DNA from: Klebsormidium nitens
Lineage: Eukaryota > Streptophyta > Klebsormidiophyceae > Klebsormidiales > Klebsormidiaceae
Assembly (NCBI GenBank): GCA_000708835.1
Contig: DF237428.1
Location: 1 to 64,000 of the forward strand
Direction: 5' to 3'
Length of the DNA: 64,000 nucleotides
The notes under the pieces are model-generated. The model saw only the letters and a list, made by a program, of their open reading frames with translations, searched no databases and was not told where the DNA came from. Positions 11,301 to 23,100 of this stretch are shown in pieces. The translations under genes were made by a program, and so were the position numbers. Each line of letters opens with the position of its first letter. The first letter of the stretch is position 1.

Positions 11301-14300
11301 TCCTAGCCCCGGGTTGGACTAGAAGAACCAGCTATAAGGATACCCAAAGACGGGCAGCGGCGCAATCCGGGTCTGATGAGCAGAAGGACGGTATTGCGAG
11401 AAAATGCGGGGAAGGACAAACGGAAGTATGGGACGGTGATAAGGACAGACGGAAGGCCTCGGCAGCTCAAGAGTATGTTTGCAGCTGTGAAGCCACCCGA
11501 CCAAGGTGCCATACACCGAGAACTCGCTGAGTTGAAAAAATTGACCACCAATGGCTAGAAATGCAAAGTGAAAGGCATTAGAAGTTTTTGGACGAATTGG
11601 AAAGTTGAGCGACTTGAGCGAGTTGCAGAGCCTTCCCTTTATTTTCAGACACGGCGCATTTTGGTGTATATTTTTCAAATCGTTCTGACTTACGCCGTAT
11701 TTTAACACTTTATGGCTTTGAAGGGCGTCCATTTAGAAAAGACTTACATTACATCTTTTTGAAGCACTCACCGTGATCGTAGTCTCCCCACACGATACGC
11801 CATTCGCACGGTGACCGGGCACGGCGCGCAAGACCCCTCATGGCACGGCGCGGGGCACTTGTGGTTACCGCACCGCAGGCAGCTCAATCCAGCCTCTACG
11901 GTTTCATGATTCCAGGGTTACTTTCAGGACAAGAACGAAAGAAGTGGACTTTCAACCCGAAGTTCTCACCGTGATTGTTGTTCCCCCGCATGCGCACGCA
12001 ATCGGCACGGTCACCGGGCATGGCGCGCACGGTCCCTCGTGGCACGGTGCGGGGCACTTGTGGTTGCCACACCGCAGGCGGCGGCCGCACGCCTCGGGGC
12101 AGGGCGGGCAGTCCCCGTCGCAACAGCGCCGCTTGCAGGCATGACGCCCGCATGCCCGCTGACGTTGACACCGGCGCTCGCACTGGAGCTCTTGGAAGCA
12201 GGGTACCTTGAGCAAGGAGGAAAAGGAAGACCTTCTGATGTATGACCTCAATGGTGTAAACCTAAAGGAAAGTAGCGGCATTCGCAATCTGCTGCTTGAC
12301 TAAACAAATGAGAGTCTGCTCGAGAATCCACGAAGTTCAGGATCTCGTCCTTGTCCATGCCGGCGAGAAACTGCTTCCTAGCAGATGCAAAACGGTCATG
12401 GGGTTTGGGGCCTGCTGCAATCAAGGCAAAACTCTGAACGTCCCAAATCTGGAGGAGTTCTGCGCACCTGTTTCCGGAGGCTGCCGCAGCGGCAGGCCTT
12501 GTCGGTCATGACGCGGCACGTCTCGACACAAGGGCCCACGTGGCAGCGCTCAGGGCACGCGTGGCGGCCGCATGCGAGGAGCTTCTCACACGTGGCACCG
12601 CACGTGGGAGTCGGGACGTCGCACGGGAGCTCTCCTAGCTCAGTCTTGCCGCACGGGCATACGCGCACGCCTGGCAAAGAAATAACAATAGGTTTCAGAT
12701 TTAAGTCTTGAACTTGGGGCCCTATGGAAAGTTCTTGGCGCTGAAATTTTAAGAACTGGAAGGGTGGGGTAGAAGAGGTTGAGGAACGCAGGTTGCATGG
12801 CCGTAACGCTGAAGGCGACTAAAGAACGACGTCCTAGGATACTCACGCTGAAGCAGAAGTTACCCGCGATGATCTGGCTCCCAAGATCGATTTAGGGCGA
12901 GACGTGTTGCTGTCTCGGTCGGAGACAGCAACACGAAGCGCAACCCTCGGTTGCGCTTGATCAAGTAACCGAAGGACTGGCTCACTCCAGGGCGAAGGAC
13001 TAGATTGAGACTACGGCAGAGTTTCATTCGACAAAGGTTGAACGATGAATTAGAAGCAGAACTGATTCTGCGGGCAATCCCCGCAGTGTCCCATGACAGA
13101 AACGTTCCCGTTCGCCGTTCTTTCATTCATAAAGTACACAGCTAAAGATTCAGCAGAAGACGTGACGCGTCCACAACCAATATACTTGGGCAAAAGAGCA
13201 ACCGAAACTCCATATAACCAATTTACTTGGGCAAAAGAGCAACCGAAACTCCATACCTGAAAGTGGACAGTCTCCGCACTTCCCGCCATGGCAGAGCCGC
13301 TCGCAGGCGTGCCTCCCACACGCAAGCCGCCGACCACACTTCTTCCCGCAGGAGAAGTCGCGCTGCGCGCAGGTCCGTGTTTCTGCCGCTTTTCTGCAGC
13401 GGCACGGAAAGACGCCGGCCTCCGGGCACGGGGGACATTCACCCGGGTGGCAGGGCTGGGGAACATCGGAGGTGTGAATTAGCAAGGTCTGGCACGGGTG
13501 GGTTGCAGGGGGGATGATTATCTTCGAGGATCCTGCTGAAATTCAAACCCCATTGATTATTTCAACCGGGTGCGCAAACCATCAAAGGGCGTCGGACTTT
13601 CCCCCATCATAAAAGATGCGGAGTCGTCGAATCTTCCAACGGGACAGTTCTGGCCTCCACGAGGACCAAAGGTTCCGAAAACAAACGTTGTCTCAGAAGC
13701 GGACCAAGCAGATCCACCTGATTTCGTAGAGTTCCCACGCCCTTCGCATTCTTACTCTCCTCTTCTCAATTGGAAAGGAGTCCCTTACAAAATCAGGCGG
13801 CCTTCCCAAATCCCAAACAGGAATATCTGAACCTCTCCTCATTAACCATCTTTGATCCTCAAGTCCTCCCCAAGAGCTCAAGCCCGCAACCTTTATGCAC
13901 ATCCTCTATCAACTATCAAGCCTAAAAACCCTTGCCGACTTTGAAAGCCCCCAAAAGCCCCTAGAATGCCGATGCCCGCACCTGCTTGCACGAGTGCTTC
14001 CCACACGCCAGCTTTCGCCCGCACATCCCTCCGCACGCCCACTCCTGCCGGCCGCACCGCCGCACGTCCTCTCCCGCCCCGCAGAAACAGCGAGCCGTCA
14101 CTAGTTGCGGGCACGGGGGGCAGGGGCCGGGATGGCAGAGCAAACGGCACGTGTGACCGCAATCTGACTCCAGGGGCCGACCGCAGGTTTCACCGCATGT
14201 GTGCGGGGGAAGCCACGGGTTGAAGGAGGGGTTGTGTTCCTTGCCGCAGAAGCAGCGGTATGCGGAGGGGATGTGAGAGGAGGGGTAGTCGTGACGGCAC

Positions 14301-15869
14301 TGCAGGAACAGAGCGGGGGTTCTTCAGTGAAAGTGATGATCGATGCTGTTGGTGGGGGTTACTTCTTGTTTAGTCTGCTGATTCGCATCTTGGGCGAGAC
14401 ACAAAACGTGATGACACGAGTAATATTCAGGCCGAACAGGACCGCACATCATCAAAAAAACCATCTGAGGTGAACAAGATGGTGACCACAATTCTTTGAT
14501 TCTGCGAAAAGTCACAAACACTCTCTCTCATAAGCCTCGCGCATCTGTCATAACTCTGCCGATGGCACCGATCGATCACTTATTTCAGACTGTCTCGCTT
14601 GCTATAAACACGGACGTCAGGTTGGCCAACCACTCATTCATCCAACCAGCTTCTCTATCAGCATCCGACAATTTCGCGCACTGACCTTGGGGCAGTGCCA
14701 GTTGGCATCCGCCTTTGGCTTTGGCACCACTGCAGGGGCGTTGGAAGGCAAGGGGTCGGAGGCGGTGTTCCGCAGGCCCACTGCAGCAATAGACTGGCGG
14801 GCCCATGACTGGATGCATAGGAGATGCATGATGGCATAGCAGCTGTCTTGGCAGTCCCATATGGGGTCCGTCGCTCGGATCTGCGGGTGTAGGAGAGCCA
14901 CTTGTCAGAACCTAGGCAATAGGAAATGGTCCATTATAGCAAGTTGGTCTTGTCAACTTGCTATAATGACTTATTGACATAATAAACAGCTGCGCAAAGG
15001 AGACGGTAGACAAACGAAAGGTGTTTGATTGTTAAAACCCCCCAAGTTTTTAGAAGGTGGTGAGGGCCAATATCTGAACGGAAGGACAAGCTCGAGGACC
15101 TCATGGAGTCTTGACGATCATAGTGCTCAACTGCTGAAGTTTTTCAATGATTATGTCTCATATAACTGTAAGTAAAGCAGCAGCGCCCTAATAATTGAAC
15201 GCACAAAGCAGGAAGGTCGCAAACAACTCTGAACGTTCTGGAATTTCAGGGTATGAAGGGGGTTTGTGGGGCTTTGTTCTGGCCTTGTTTAGCATTGCTT
15301 TTTGCAGTGCCCCTTGCTGAGCCAATCAGTTTCTTTGCCTTTCATAGTTTAGATTGTCTCTTCATCTCTCGAAAACATGAACACCGAATTCTTGAAAATC
15401 CTAATGAAACCAAAAGAATACGGCATGGCCGTATGATCGAAATACGATCACCCACCTTCTCCAAACAGATTAGACATCGAGCGGCGCCACTCTGCGCGCT
15501 GATCAAATGGTCCCGGATCTTCTCGATCCCAGCGTCCCCATCCGCCCCTTTCCCCAGCTCATAATCGCCAAAGATCGATGCCTCGAGCCTGCTGATATCA
15601 GGTCTCTCCTCATTGTTGTCCTCCTCATCACTGCTGCTGATGTCACCAAAGCGGCTGTTGATGTTATTCGTCTGAAAGGACGTTGGGGGCTTAGGAGAAA
15701 GCTTTGCCTCTGCCGGGCTGCTGGCGGAGGTCTGAGAAGACGCCAAATTTTGCTTCGTCGATTGGGCGGGCTTCCGGCCCCAGGGGTTGACACTCGCTGG
15801 CGCGAAGGTGCGCGCCTCGGCTCCCTGGTTGGAGGAGCTCCCGGCTCCGTGCCCTCCCGAAGGCTCCAT
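8369..15869 (-). CDS. NFXL2: NFXL2-type RING/NFX1 zinc-finger protein with C-terminal membrane anchor
   Basis: Ten exons (minus): 15869-15456, 14880-14686, 14299-13982, 13455-13257, 12670-12468, 12206-11970, 10935-10757, 10285-9502, 9144-8869, 8554-8369. All are GT-AG with consistent phases and give about 996 aa. After a disordered acidic N-terminus, CLICLEK at residues 132-138 opens a RING-like finger ([13 protein letters not shown]). A long series of NFX1-type fingers follows ([37 protein letters not shown]). The last exon holds a hydrophobic helix at about residues 950-970 and a basic tail. Order and wording follow Arabidopsis NFXL2 throughout, including the C-terminal membrane segment. 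NFXL2 is a nuclear or membrane-linked regulator of stress, H2O2 and clock responses in Arabidopsis; E3 ligase activity is inferred from the RING. It is longer than the Arabidopsis protein (about 880 aa), partly through a Gly/Asp/Glu-rich insert in exon 8. It shares a divergent region with CFAP57. Confidence 0.9.
11064..11172 (-). repeat. Echo of NFXL2 exon 7 acceptor and 5' edge
   Basis: This intronic stretch repeats the junction at 10870-10980, which holds the exon 7 acceptor and its first codons (VPCGTE), at a spacing of about 194 bp. The core (11100-11140) is nearly identical, including the exon start, but the acceptor TAG of the functional copy has become CATGG-type sequence, so the splice AG is destroyed. 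A weaker third copy may lie near 11270-11310. Confidence 0.75.
11767..11886 (-). repeat. Echo of NFXL2 exon 6 3' end with donor
   Basis: About 120 bp at the far side of the exon 6 donor repeat the last part of exon 6 (11965-12085) and its GT donor at a spacing of about 198 bp. The [10 protein letters not shown]-coding stretch is recognisable but carries substitutions and an indel that break the frame. It is an intronic pseudo-exon fragment, not a second zinc finger. Confidence 0.85.
12903..12958. repeat. Two adjacent perfect stem-loops in NFXL2 intron 4
   Basis: Arms 12903-12916 and 12922-12935 are perfect 14-bp reverse complements around a 5-nt loop. Immediately next to them, arms 12936-12944 and 12950-12958 are perfect 9-bp reverse complements around another 5-nt loop. 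Both lie in the intron between exons 4 and 5 and would fold in the pre-mRNA. Confidence 0.85.
13188..13256 (-). repeat. Tandem duplication of NFXL2 intron 4 5' end
   Basis: A unit of about 38 bp starting at the exon 4 donor (TATGGAGTTTCGG...) is present twice in direct tandem at 13226-13256 and 13188-13220, almost without change. It is a recent small duplication beginning at the splice donor. The exon 4 donor used is the one at 13256. Confidence 0.85.
14932..14968. repeat. Perfect 15-bp hairpin in NFXL2 intron 1
   Basis: Arms 14932-14946 and 14954-14968 are exact reverse complements with a 7-nt loop. It lies about 50-90 bp upstream of the exon 2 acceptor on the transcript, where a folded pre-mRNA could affect branch-point use. 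There are no flanking target duplications that I can see. Confidence 0.85.
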
Positions 15870-17129
15870 GGTTTGACGCCCCCTTCCTCTCTTCAGCCAG
15901 TGCCAGCCAGGCAAAAGCTTCAAAGCTTGAGCTGCTTGAGCTGCAGGAACTTGACGAAGCAGCCAATGCTGACAACTAGGTATGTGCCAGTCTGAGAGAG
16001 TCTGCGCTCAGTGAGTGATAACGGTAAGGATGATGGATGGCGACAACGGTCTTGCGCGTTCCGCGCGTTCTGTTGAGCCAGCACCTGCAGCACTAGTTCG
16101 CTCCCGGAGTCCACTTTTGCTGCGATGCTGTGATGCGCGCGCGGTGATAATCACATCATCACCGATTAGGAGCGCGAGCTCGATGATTTGTGCGCGCGTT
16201 TCCGAGGGCTTCTGGACTATTAGAAGCCCGTTTCCTCGACTCAGCTTGTAAATAGGGAATAGGTAGATCCTTGTCGACTTGCGAGGTGTCGAGTGGGTGC
16301 AGCCTCAAATATAAATACTCAATAGTGAACACGCTCCTTCGTCTACTCAGATTAGCTATCGGTAGCATCCTACACTGAGCTAGAAGAGTATGCTTGACCA
16401 AGTGGGCTGCGCTGAAATAAAAAACTCTTTTTTTAAACATCCGATTTTCCTTTTTCAAGAAAACAGCGCTCCTAATTCTTTTGTTTTTCCTTTTGAGGCC
16501 AAATGGCATGATGCATTGCCGCCTTTGAGGTATATGACGCACAAGAAGGTCGACATCTTTGATCAGGATGATTACTGGCCACTAAGAAAGCAATCTTCAT
16601 GCAACGAACAGGATGCCGAAGTTTGTCTTAGGCGCAGGTTAGAGACCCTGAATTCCAGTCGTCTAGGTTCTAATCAGAGGCCGAACTGATGGGAACAACT
16701 CATGTCGAGCTGCCTCGCCCCAGGGGCTGGCGAGGAATGCTGGGCTGTATCGATCTGTAGTGCCGTTTCAGGCGCCATGAGTGGCCCAGAAGACTCTTAT
16801 GATTAAGCACCACCAGTCAGGTTACAGCAAGGAGACTTGCAAATGATTTCAAAACTTGGTAGAAAAGGCTGCAAGCGGTCTTGAAGCTCACCAGACAACG
16901 TGGAGAAACGAGCCCTGTTGTCTACGGTTCAGGTCCTATACACGTTTACAGCTCCCCATTGAGCTCCGTCCTTTCAGGCACACTGGTTGACATTCATTTG
17001 TACGAACTTTTAGCGCAGGCTTTTGATCTGCGTCAGGGGGGCCAGCAGGACTCGCGATGCAGACTTAGGTCTACAAAGGTAAACAAGGTAAACAAATTAA
17101 CAAGGTAAACAGTCACAGCAGTCATAGCC
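15870..17129. other. Divergent intergenic region NFXL2/CFAP57
   Basis: This 1.26 kb separates two divergent start codons and must contain both promoters and 5' UTRs. Near 17075-17111, just before the CFAP57 ATG, a GGTAAACAA-like unit occurs three times in about 36 bp; whether it is transcribed or regulatory is unknown. The rest shows no coding exon or RNA gene that I can support. Confidence 0.5.
17075..17111 (+). repeat. Short direct repeat before the CFAP57 start codon
   Basis: Three imperfect copies of a roughly 9-14 nt AGGTAAACA-type unit end about 20 nt before the ATG. Each contains a GTAAAC that resembles a splice donor. This could be microsatellite-like slippage in the leader or a binding-site cluster. 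Confidence 0.5.
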
Positions 17130-20100
17130 ATGGCGGCACCGTCACTGTTCCTGCGCCACGTGTTCGGCCTCAAGGGCTCCATACGCGACAACATCCACTT
17201 CATCGAGGACGTGACGGTGGTCTACCCGGCCGGGCGCAACGTCGTTGTCTACAACATTGAGCAAAAGACGCAGCGCTTCATTTCCGGGTCCCCTGAGAGC
17301 GATGGCATCTCCGCAATCGCAGTTAGTGCTAACCGCAAGCTAATCGCGGTTGCGGAGAAGCCGCTCGGGGCACGCGGGGGCACGGCAGCTCGAAGCACTC
17401 CCGATGGGGGCCATCAGCTGGATAAGACTGCGACCGAGAAGAGCATCGGGTTTGCGGAGAGCTCAAAGGGAGGGATGACGTCAGCGGGGAGCTTTGTGGA
17501 TGGAGCAAAGGGGGCGGTAATTACACTGTACGACTCGACGACATTGAAGAAGAGGAAGGTGAGCGGGCAAGTCAGGCGTATAGGGGCAGCATTGCAATGA
17601 AGTACCTGTGGGGAGAGATGTGGGGCTGATATAGAAGTGTGAATGAAATGGAGAAATCGAGTGGGGTCATGTTGCTGACAAGAATTGGTGCTCGGTGCTT
17701 TCTTCTGCTCTAGAAGTGGCCAAATAAGCTTTCCCAGAGAGCTTCGTTGTGCTAAGCTTGGTAATGTGATACCAGTCACTCTAAAACTAACATCTGGTCG
17801 ACATTCAAAAGATGAAAGAGGAAGGGCGATGCGGATCTACACGTTTCATGGTTGAATAATTGCAAAATGCGTTTGCGCTGGCAGTGTCATTGCCTCTGTT
17901 AGCTGCATGCACTGTCCAAAGCTGTGCAAACAGATATTGGTTCACTAGAAGCTCGGAATGAAGACGTCCTTGTCTCCAAATTATCACCACTCAGGTTTGT
18001 TTAAACGCCTTTGCTTGAGATGCCCTTTGTAAAAGGCATTCCTCGGCTCGACTAGACTATACACACTTGAGTAACACATTTGGTCCGAATATATGCTTTT
18101 CCTCTGCCAATGTTTGAAGAGATTATGCCAAGTCGATGCAGTCTTAAGTTAAGCCTGAAGTAATCAAACAACCCTTCTCTTTGCACTTCCAATTTTCTAC
18201 AGACGCCCCACCAATCCAGTACACGAGCGTCACCTTCACTTCAAATTCTTCTCCTCTCGATGGTTTCTTACAGATGTGATTCATCCTGACAATACGCGTG
18301 CTTACTTTGTCCCCCAGCCATCTTAAACTGAAGACGAACCATGCTCATCGCAGACGCTTTCTCTTCCCGACATCCTTTCCGTCGAGCAAACCACATCGCT
18401 TGCAGTCCGATGGAGAACTCATCGCAGGATTATGAAATGTTTCTTCCGTGGTCTCTGAGGAGCGTGCTTCAAGCAAGAGGGGATATCGTTCTTTCTACGA
18501 ATCGAACGCATCATTCTCATTGCAGTCTCTTCCCGACATCCCTTCCGTCGAGTACACTGCCATCGCCTTCAGTTCCGATGGGAAGCTCATCACTCAGAAT
18601 GGAAGCTTCCCGCGGTGGGACCTAACATGCTTGCTTCAGGCGAACAGGAAATCGTCCTTTCTTGCGGAATAGAATCTAAACCAAAAAAACCATTCTCCCT
18701 GCAGACGTTGTCCCTTCCCGACATCCCTTCCGTCGAGTACACCAGCATCGCTTTCAGTTCCGATGGGAAGCTGATCGCGGCCCAGGGGGCGTGCCCCGNN
18801 NNNNNNNNNNNNNNNNNNNNNNNNNNNNNNNNNNNNNNNNNNNNNNNNNNNNNNNNNNNNNNNNNNNNNNNNNNNNNNNNNNNNNNNNNNNNNNNNNNNN
18901 NNNNNNNNNNNNNNNNNNNNNNNNNNNNNNNNNNNNNNNNNNNNNNNNNNNNNNNNNNNNNNNNNNNNNNNNNNNNNNNNNNNNNNNNNNNNNNNNNNNN
19001 NNNNNNNNNNNNNNNNNNNNNNNNNNNNNNNNNNNNNNNNNNNNNNNNNNNNNNNNNNNNNNNNNNNNNNNNNNNNNNNNNNNNNNNNNNNNNNNNNNNN
19101 NNNNNNNNNNNNNNNNNNNNNNNNNNNNNNNNNNNNNNNNNNNNNNNNNNNNNNNNNNNNNNNNNNNNNNNNNNNNNNNNNNNNNNNNNNNNNNNNNNNN
19201 NNNNNNNNNNNNNNNNNNNNNNNNNNNNNNNNNNNNNNNNNNNNNNNNNNNNNNNNNNNNNNNNNNNNNNNNNNNNNNNNNNNNNNNNNNNNNNNNNNNN
19301 NNNNNNNNNNNNNNNNNGGAAGCTGATCGCGGCCCAGGGGGCGTGCCCCGACTGCTGCCTCACGCTGTGGAGCTACGAGAAGGGCAAGTGCGTGGGGCAG
19401 GTCAAGAGCAGTGTCAGCTCAGCGGCCCAGGTCAACCAGGTAAGGTTTTGACACTCAGTTCTTGTCGTACCTGCTTCGAAACAATACCAACTTTAAGTTC
19501 GAGGAGCCGGTCAAGAGCACGTCAGCTCCACGGCTCACGTCAAACACGTTGGTATCAGCGCTTCTCGTGACACTCTCTGCCAGACTCCTGCGTGTTTGCC
19601 CGGCACGATGAAGGTGAGCCCACAAAGAGACTGCTTCGGTTCACAGTTCACCTTGATTTCGCACAGCTTTGCTCATCAACCAGCTCGCTCATTAACCAGC
19701 TCCTCATGTCATACAGACCAATCAGTGTGGTTTGTCCACCCCGTTTTCCGATAATACAGGTCCATCGGCGTCCTAGATCCCGTATGACAGAATCTCAGAA
19801 TGTTTACTGTTTTCAGTGGGCAACTTTCTTCGATTTGCCACACCCCAGTTTATATCTCAGCTATACCCCCCAAGATTGCTTTCTGCCTGCCACTCGTCTC
19901 CCTTCTAAAAGCAACCGGGGACCGCTATTTCTGCGGCAATATCGTTCTTCCCATTGACACTGCATTCGGGCAATCAAACACGCGACCATCCGCATAAACA
20001 AAACGTTCTGACTGCATAATATGTCCACTTCAGATTGTTTTCTGCCCCTCCGACCCTTCCGTTCTGGGCGCGGTCGGGAATGGCTTCCTGCCTCTCTACC

Positions 20101-23100
20101 GGGTAACAGGATTCGAATACCAAACATCTGGGTCACTAGACACCCCACTTTCCCACAAACTGTATATTCTGTCCACCTCAGATCGCTTTCTGCCCGTCGG
20201 ACCCCTCCCTTCTGAGCGCGGTCGGGAACGGCTTCCTACGGCTCTACCGGGTGACAAAACCTTTCTCATCAACTGAACTTTTGAACCGTCAACCACAACA
20301 TTTTCTAGTATACCAAGATTGTCAGACTGCATGCTTCTTCGTCCACCTCAGATTGCTTTTTGCCCCGCGGACCCTTCCCTCCTGAGCGCGGTCGGGGACG
20401 GCTTCCTGCGGCTCTACCGGGCCACAGAGGCAGCTTTGAAGCAGCTCCCGACCAGCCTTGGGAGACGAGAGCCGCAGCCGTACCCGTGCCACGCGTGGCT
20501 GGTGGACCTAGCGGAAAAGGCGGAGAAGGACCGCTGCGTGGTCGCGAGCGCGAGCGGGGAGGTGCTGCTCGTCGAAGGGGGGGAGGTGAGCATCGCATCT
20601 TCGCACTTTTGCAGACTCTCATCAGTTTTGGCTTCGGTTCTCCAGTCTTCGTAAGATTTGGCAGTGGGAAAATAGCATATAAAGAGGAGGACCGCTGCGT
20701 GGTGGCGAGCGCGAGCGGATAGGTGTTGCCCGTCGAGGGGGGAGGTAAAGGGTTGCTTTTATCTGTTGGGGGGAAAGGAGGGGGGTGGTGATTAGAAAAG
20801 GGATTTTGATCGCAAATCGGATGTCGTTGTTCAGTCGCACTCGTGCGCCGGCTGAACCGCTGAAACGCTCAGCCTCAACTTACGCTGATGTCACCCCGAG
20901 TCAGAATCTTGGAGTTGTCGCAAGAGCTGCGTGCTATTCGCTTTACACGTTCAACCGCCAAGTTTCGACATTCTCAAATGAAGATTTCATATTTTTGTAC
21001 CCCAGGTAAAAAGCGTGATTGCGCACGTGGGTTCCGAAGAAGGCGGCGGATTCTTCTCCGTGGCGGCGCATTCGAAGGGGTTCGTCTGCGGCGGGGAGGG
21101 GGGAACGCTGTCCATGTTCGAGAAAGAAGACAAGGACGTCTATAAGGTAAGCCAAAAGCCAAACCCCAAAGCCACAGCGAGTCAATGAATAACCATCCCA
21201 ACACTGCTAATTTTTAGATGAAGGCCGCTTATAAATACTGTGCCACATCCTTTCTTCAACGCCCTGCCGCGCAGACCTTCTGGCAATTTGGATATAGATC
21301 AAGCCTTTTTTCCAAGGTGGCCATCGTGGCTGAGAGTGGGGCAGGAACAGCTCAGTCGTTTCGGATCCCGCGTGCTTGCTACAATAGACCATCTGTCATC
21401 CATAGTCTCACTCCTAAAGACACGAAAGACACGTGTTGGCCTGGCTCTGTGGAACCATGCTTTTCACTTTACGAGCTCGGAATGAAATCCTCATTGTCAT
21501 CTCAGCTTCTAACCCTCTGTTTTGCCGCCGACAAATTTTGCCTTCTCTTCCACAGCGCGTTCGGACGGTCCGCATCGAGAGCAACGCGTCCGCGGTCCGC
21601 AGCCTGGCGCTGAGCCCCAACGAGGAGACGCTGGTGTGCGCGCTGGAGAACAACCAGATCTTCGTGCTCGCGCTCACTTCCACGGAGATGCTCAAGACGG
21701 AGGACATGAAGATCGACCTACTTTCGCAGGTGGGAGTGAAGGGTTTCATCGCTCTGTTAATGGTTCTTCATGCACTGAATCCTCTGACTTTTCTGTGATC
21801 TTTTGCGCTCGCCGGAGCATAGACAATCTTTTGTCCTCCCGCTCACGTCCGTGGAAATGCTCAAGACGGAGGACATGAAGATCGACCTCCTCTCGCAGGT
21901 GGGCGGAATCACAGTTTAGGTTTTCGAAGATTCATGATTTCTATCTGAAGAGTGTTGAAGGTTACTCAGTTGAGGATTTTGCTTCTGCCGCGGGCTCTCG
22001 TGCGGGAGTCAGGGATCCGTTGGCGGATCCGTGGATACCGTGAGATACCAACGCGTATGCGGAGGATTGCCGCCAAAGCTTTTTTCGCAGTTTCGGGCAC
22101 AGTTTCTGAACGAAAGGTAAGCATTATATTCTGATCAGACGCAGCGCTTCCCTTCCAAGAGGCAGGTTCGATCATTTCCCACCCAACGAAACGCCTTTCC
22201 AAGACCCTTTATTCAAACCTATAAGACTATTTGATGGAGGGCCCCAAAGCCTGTCCCCTCAAATCTCTGTCTCCAATTCCTCCCACAGTCGTTCCACTCG
22301 GAGGGCATCACCGGGCTGGACGTGTGCGCGCGCAAGCCGCTCGCGGTCACGTGCAGCACGGACAAGAGCGTCCGCGTGTGGAACTACCTGGACCGGACGT
22401 CCGACATCGTCAAGTTCTTCCCGGAGCAGGCGCTCTCCGTCGCCATCCACCCCGCGGGTGAGCGCCAAACATTTCAAGGGCTGGAGGCGTCAGGTGTCTC
22501 GTTTTTGAAGGCTACCCAAATCTGCAAATTCGGAGGATTTGAAGGACTTTTTGAAGCAAGCGCTCTCCGTCGTCATCCACGATGCGAGTGAGGGCACGAC
22601 GGACGTCCGAGTCGTTTGCGTTGCAGTTCTTAAAGATTTTTTACGACTTCGGAACCTTGAAATCTCAGACTGGACTTGAAGAGGAGTCTGCCAACAAGAC
22701 ACAAAGTGGTTCAACTGTGGAGGAAGGTCCATGATGCGTCCACGAAAGTGCCTCCAGATTGCCTCGGTTCCGTAAAGGGCGTCTTCTGGCCCCCGACTCT
22801 CGTGTCTAAGAAGGGGTTTCGGGAGCGACCGCCTCAGCTTCTAGCGCGGCCTAAAGGTCTAAGAACCTCCGTAGCAATCTGACCTGTCAACTCAGGAATC
22901 CAGGGACCCGGGTCTGGTCACTTCCAAGACTACTTCTTTTAGACTCCCTGTCATGACATATTGCTTCAATGGCGCTTGGAGCTTTCTGGAGTCTCTCAGT
23001 TCTCAATGTCAGACTCTCGCGTGCCGGGCACCCTGCAATCTACAGTTCTTTCCTTAGCCCCAGGTTTCCAGCTGCTGGCAAGCTTTGTGGACAAGCTGCC

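Noticed and set aside
20360-20722. Plus-strand frame of 120 codons overlapping exon 3
   Set aside because: It is a shifted frame of the real exon; the exon's own frame matches CFAP57 and has consistent splice phases.
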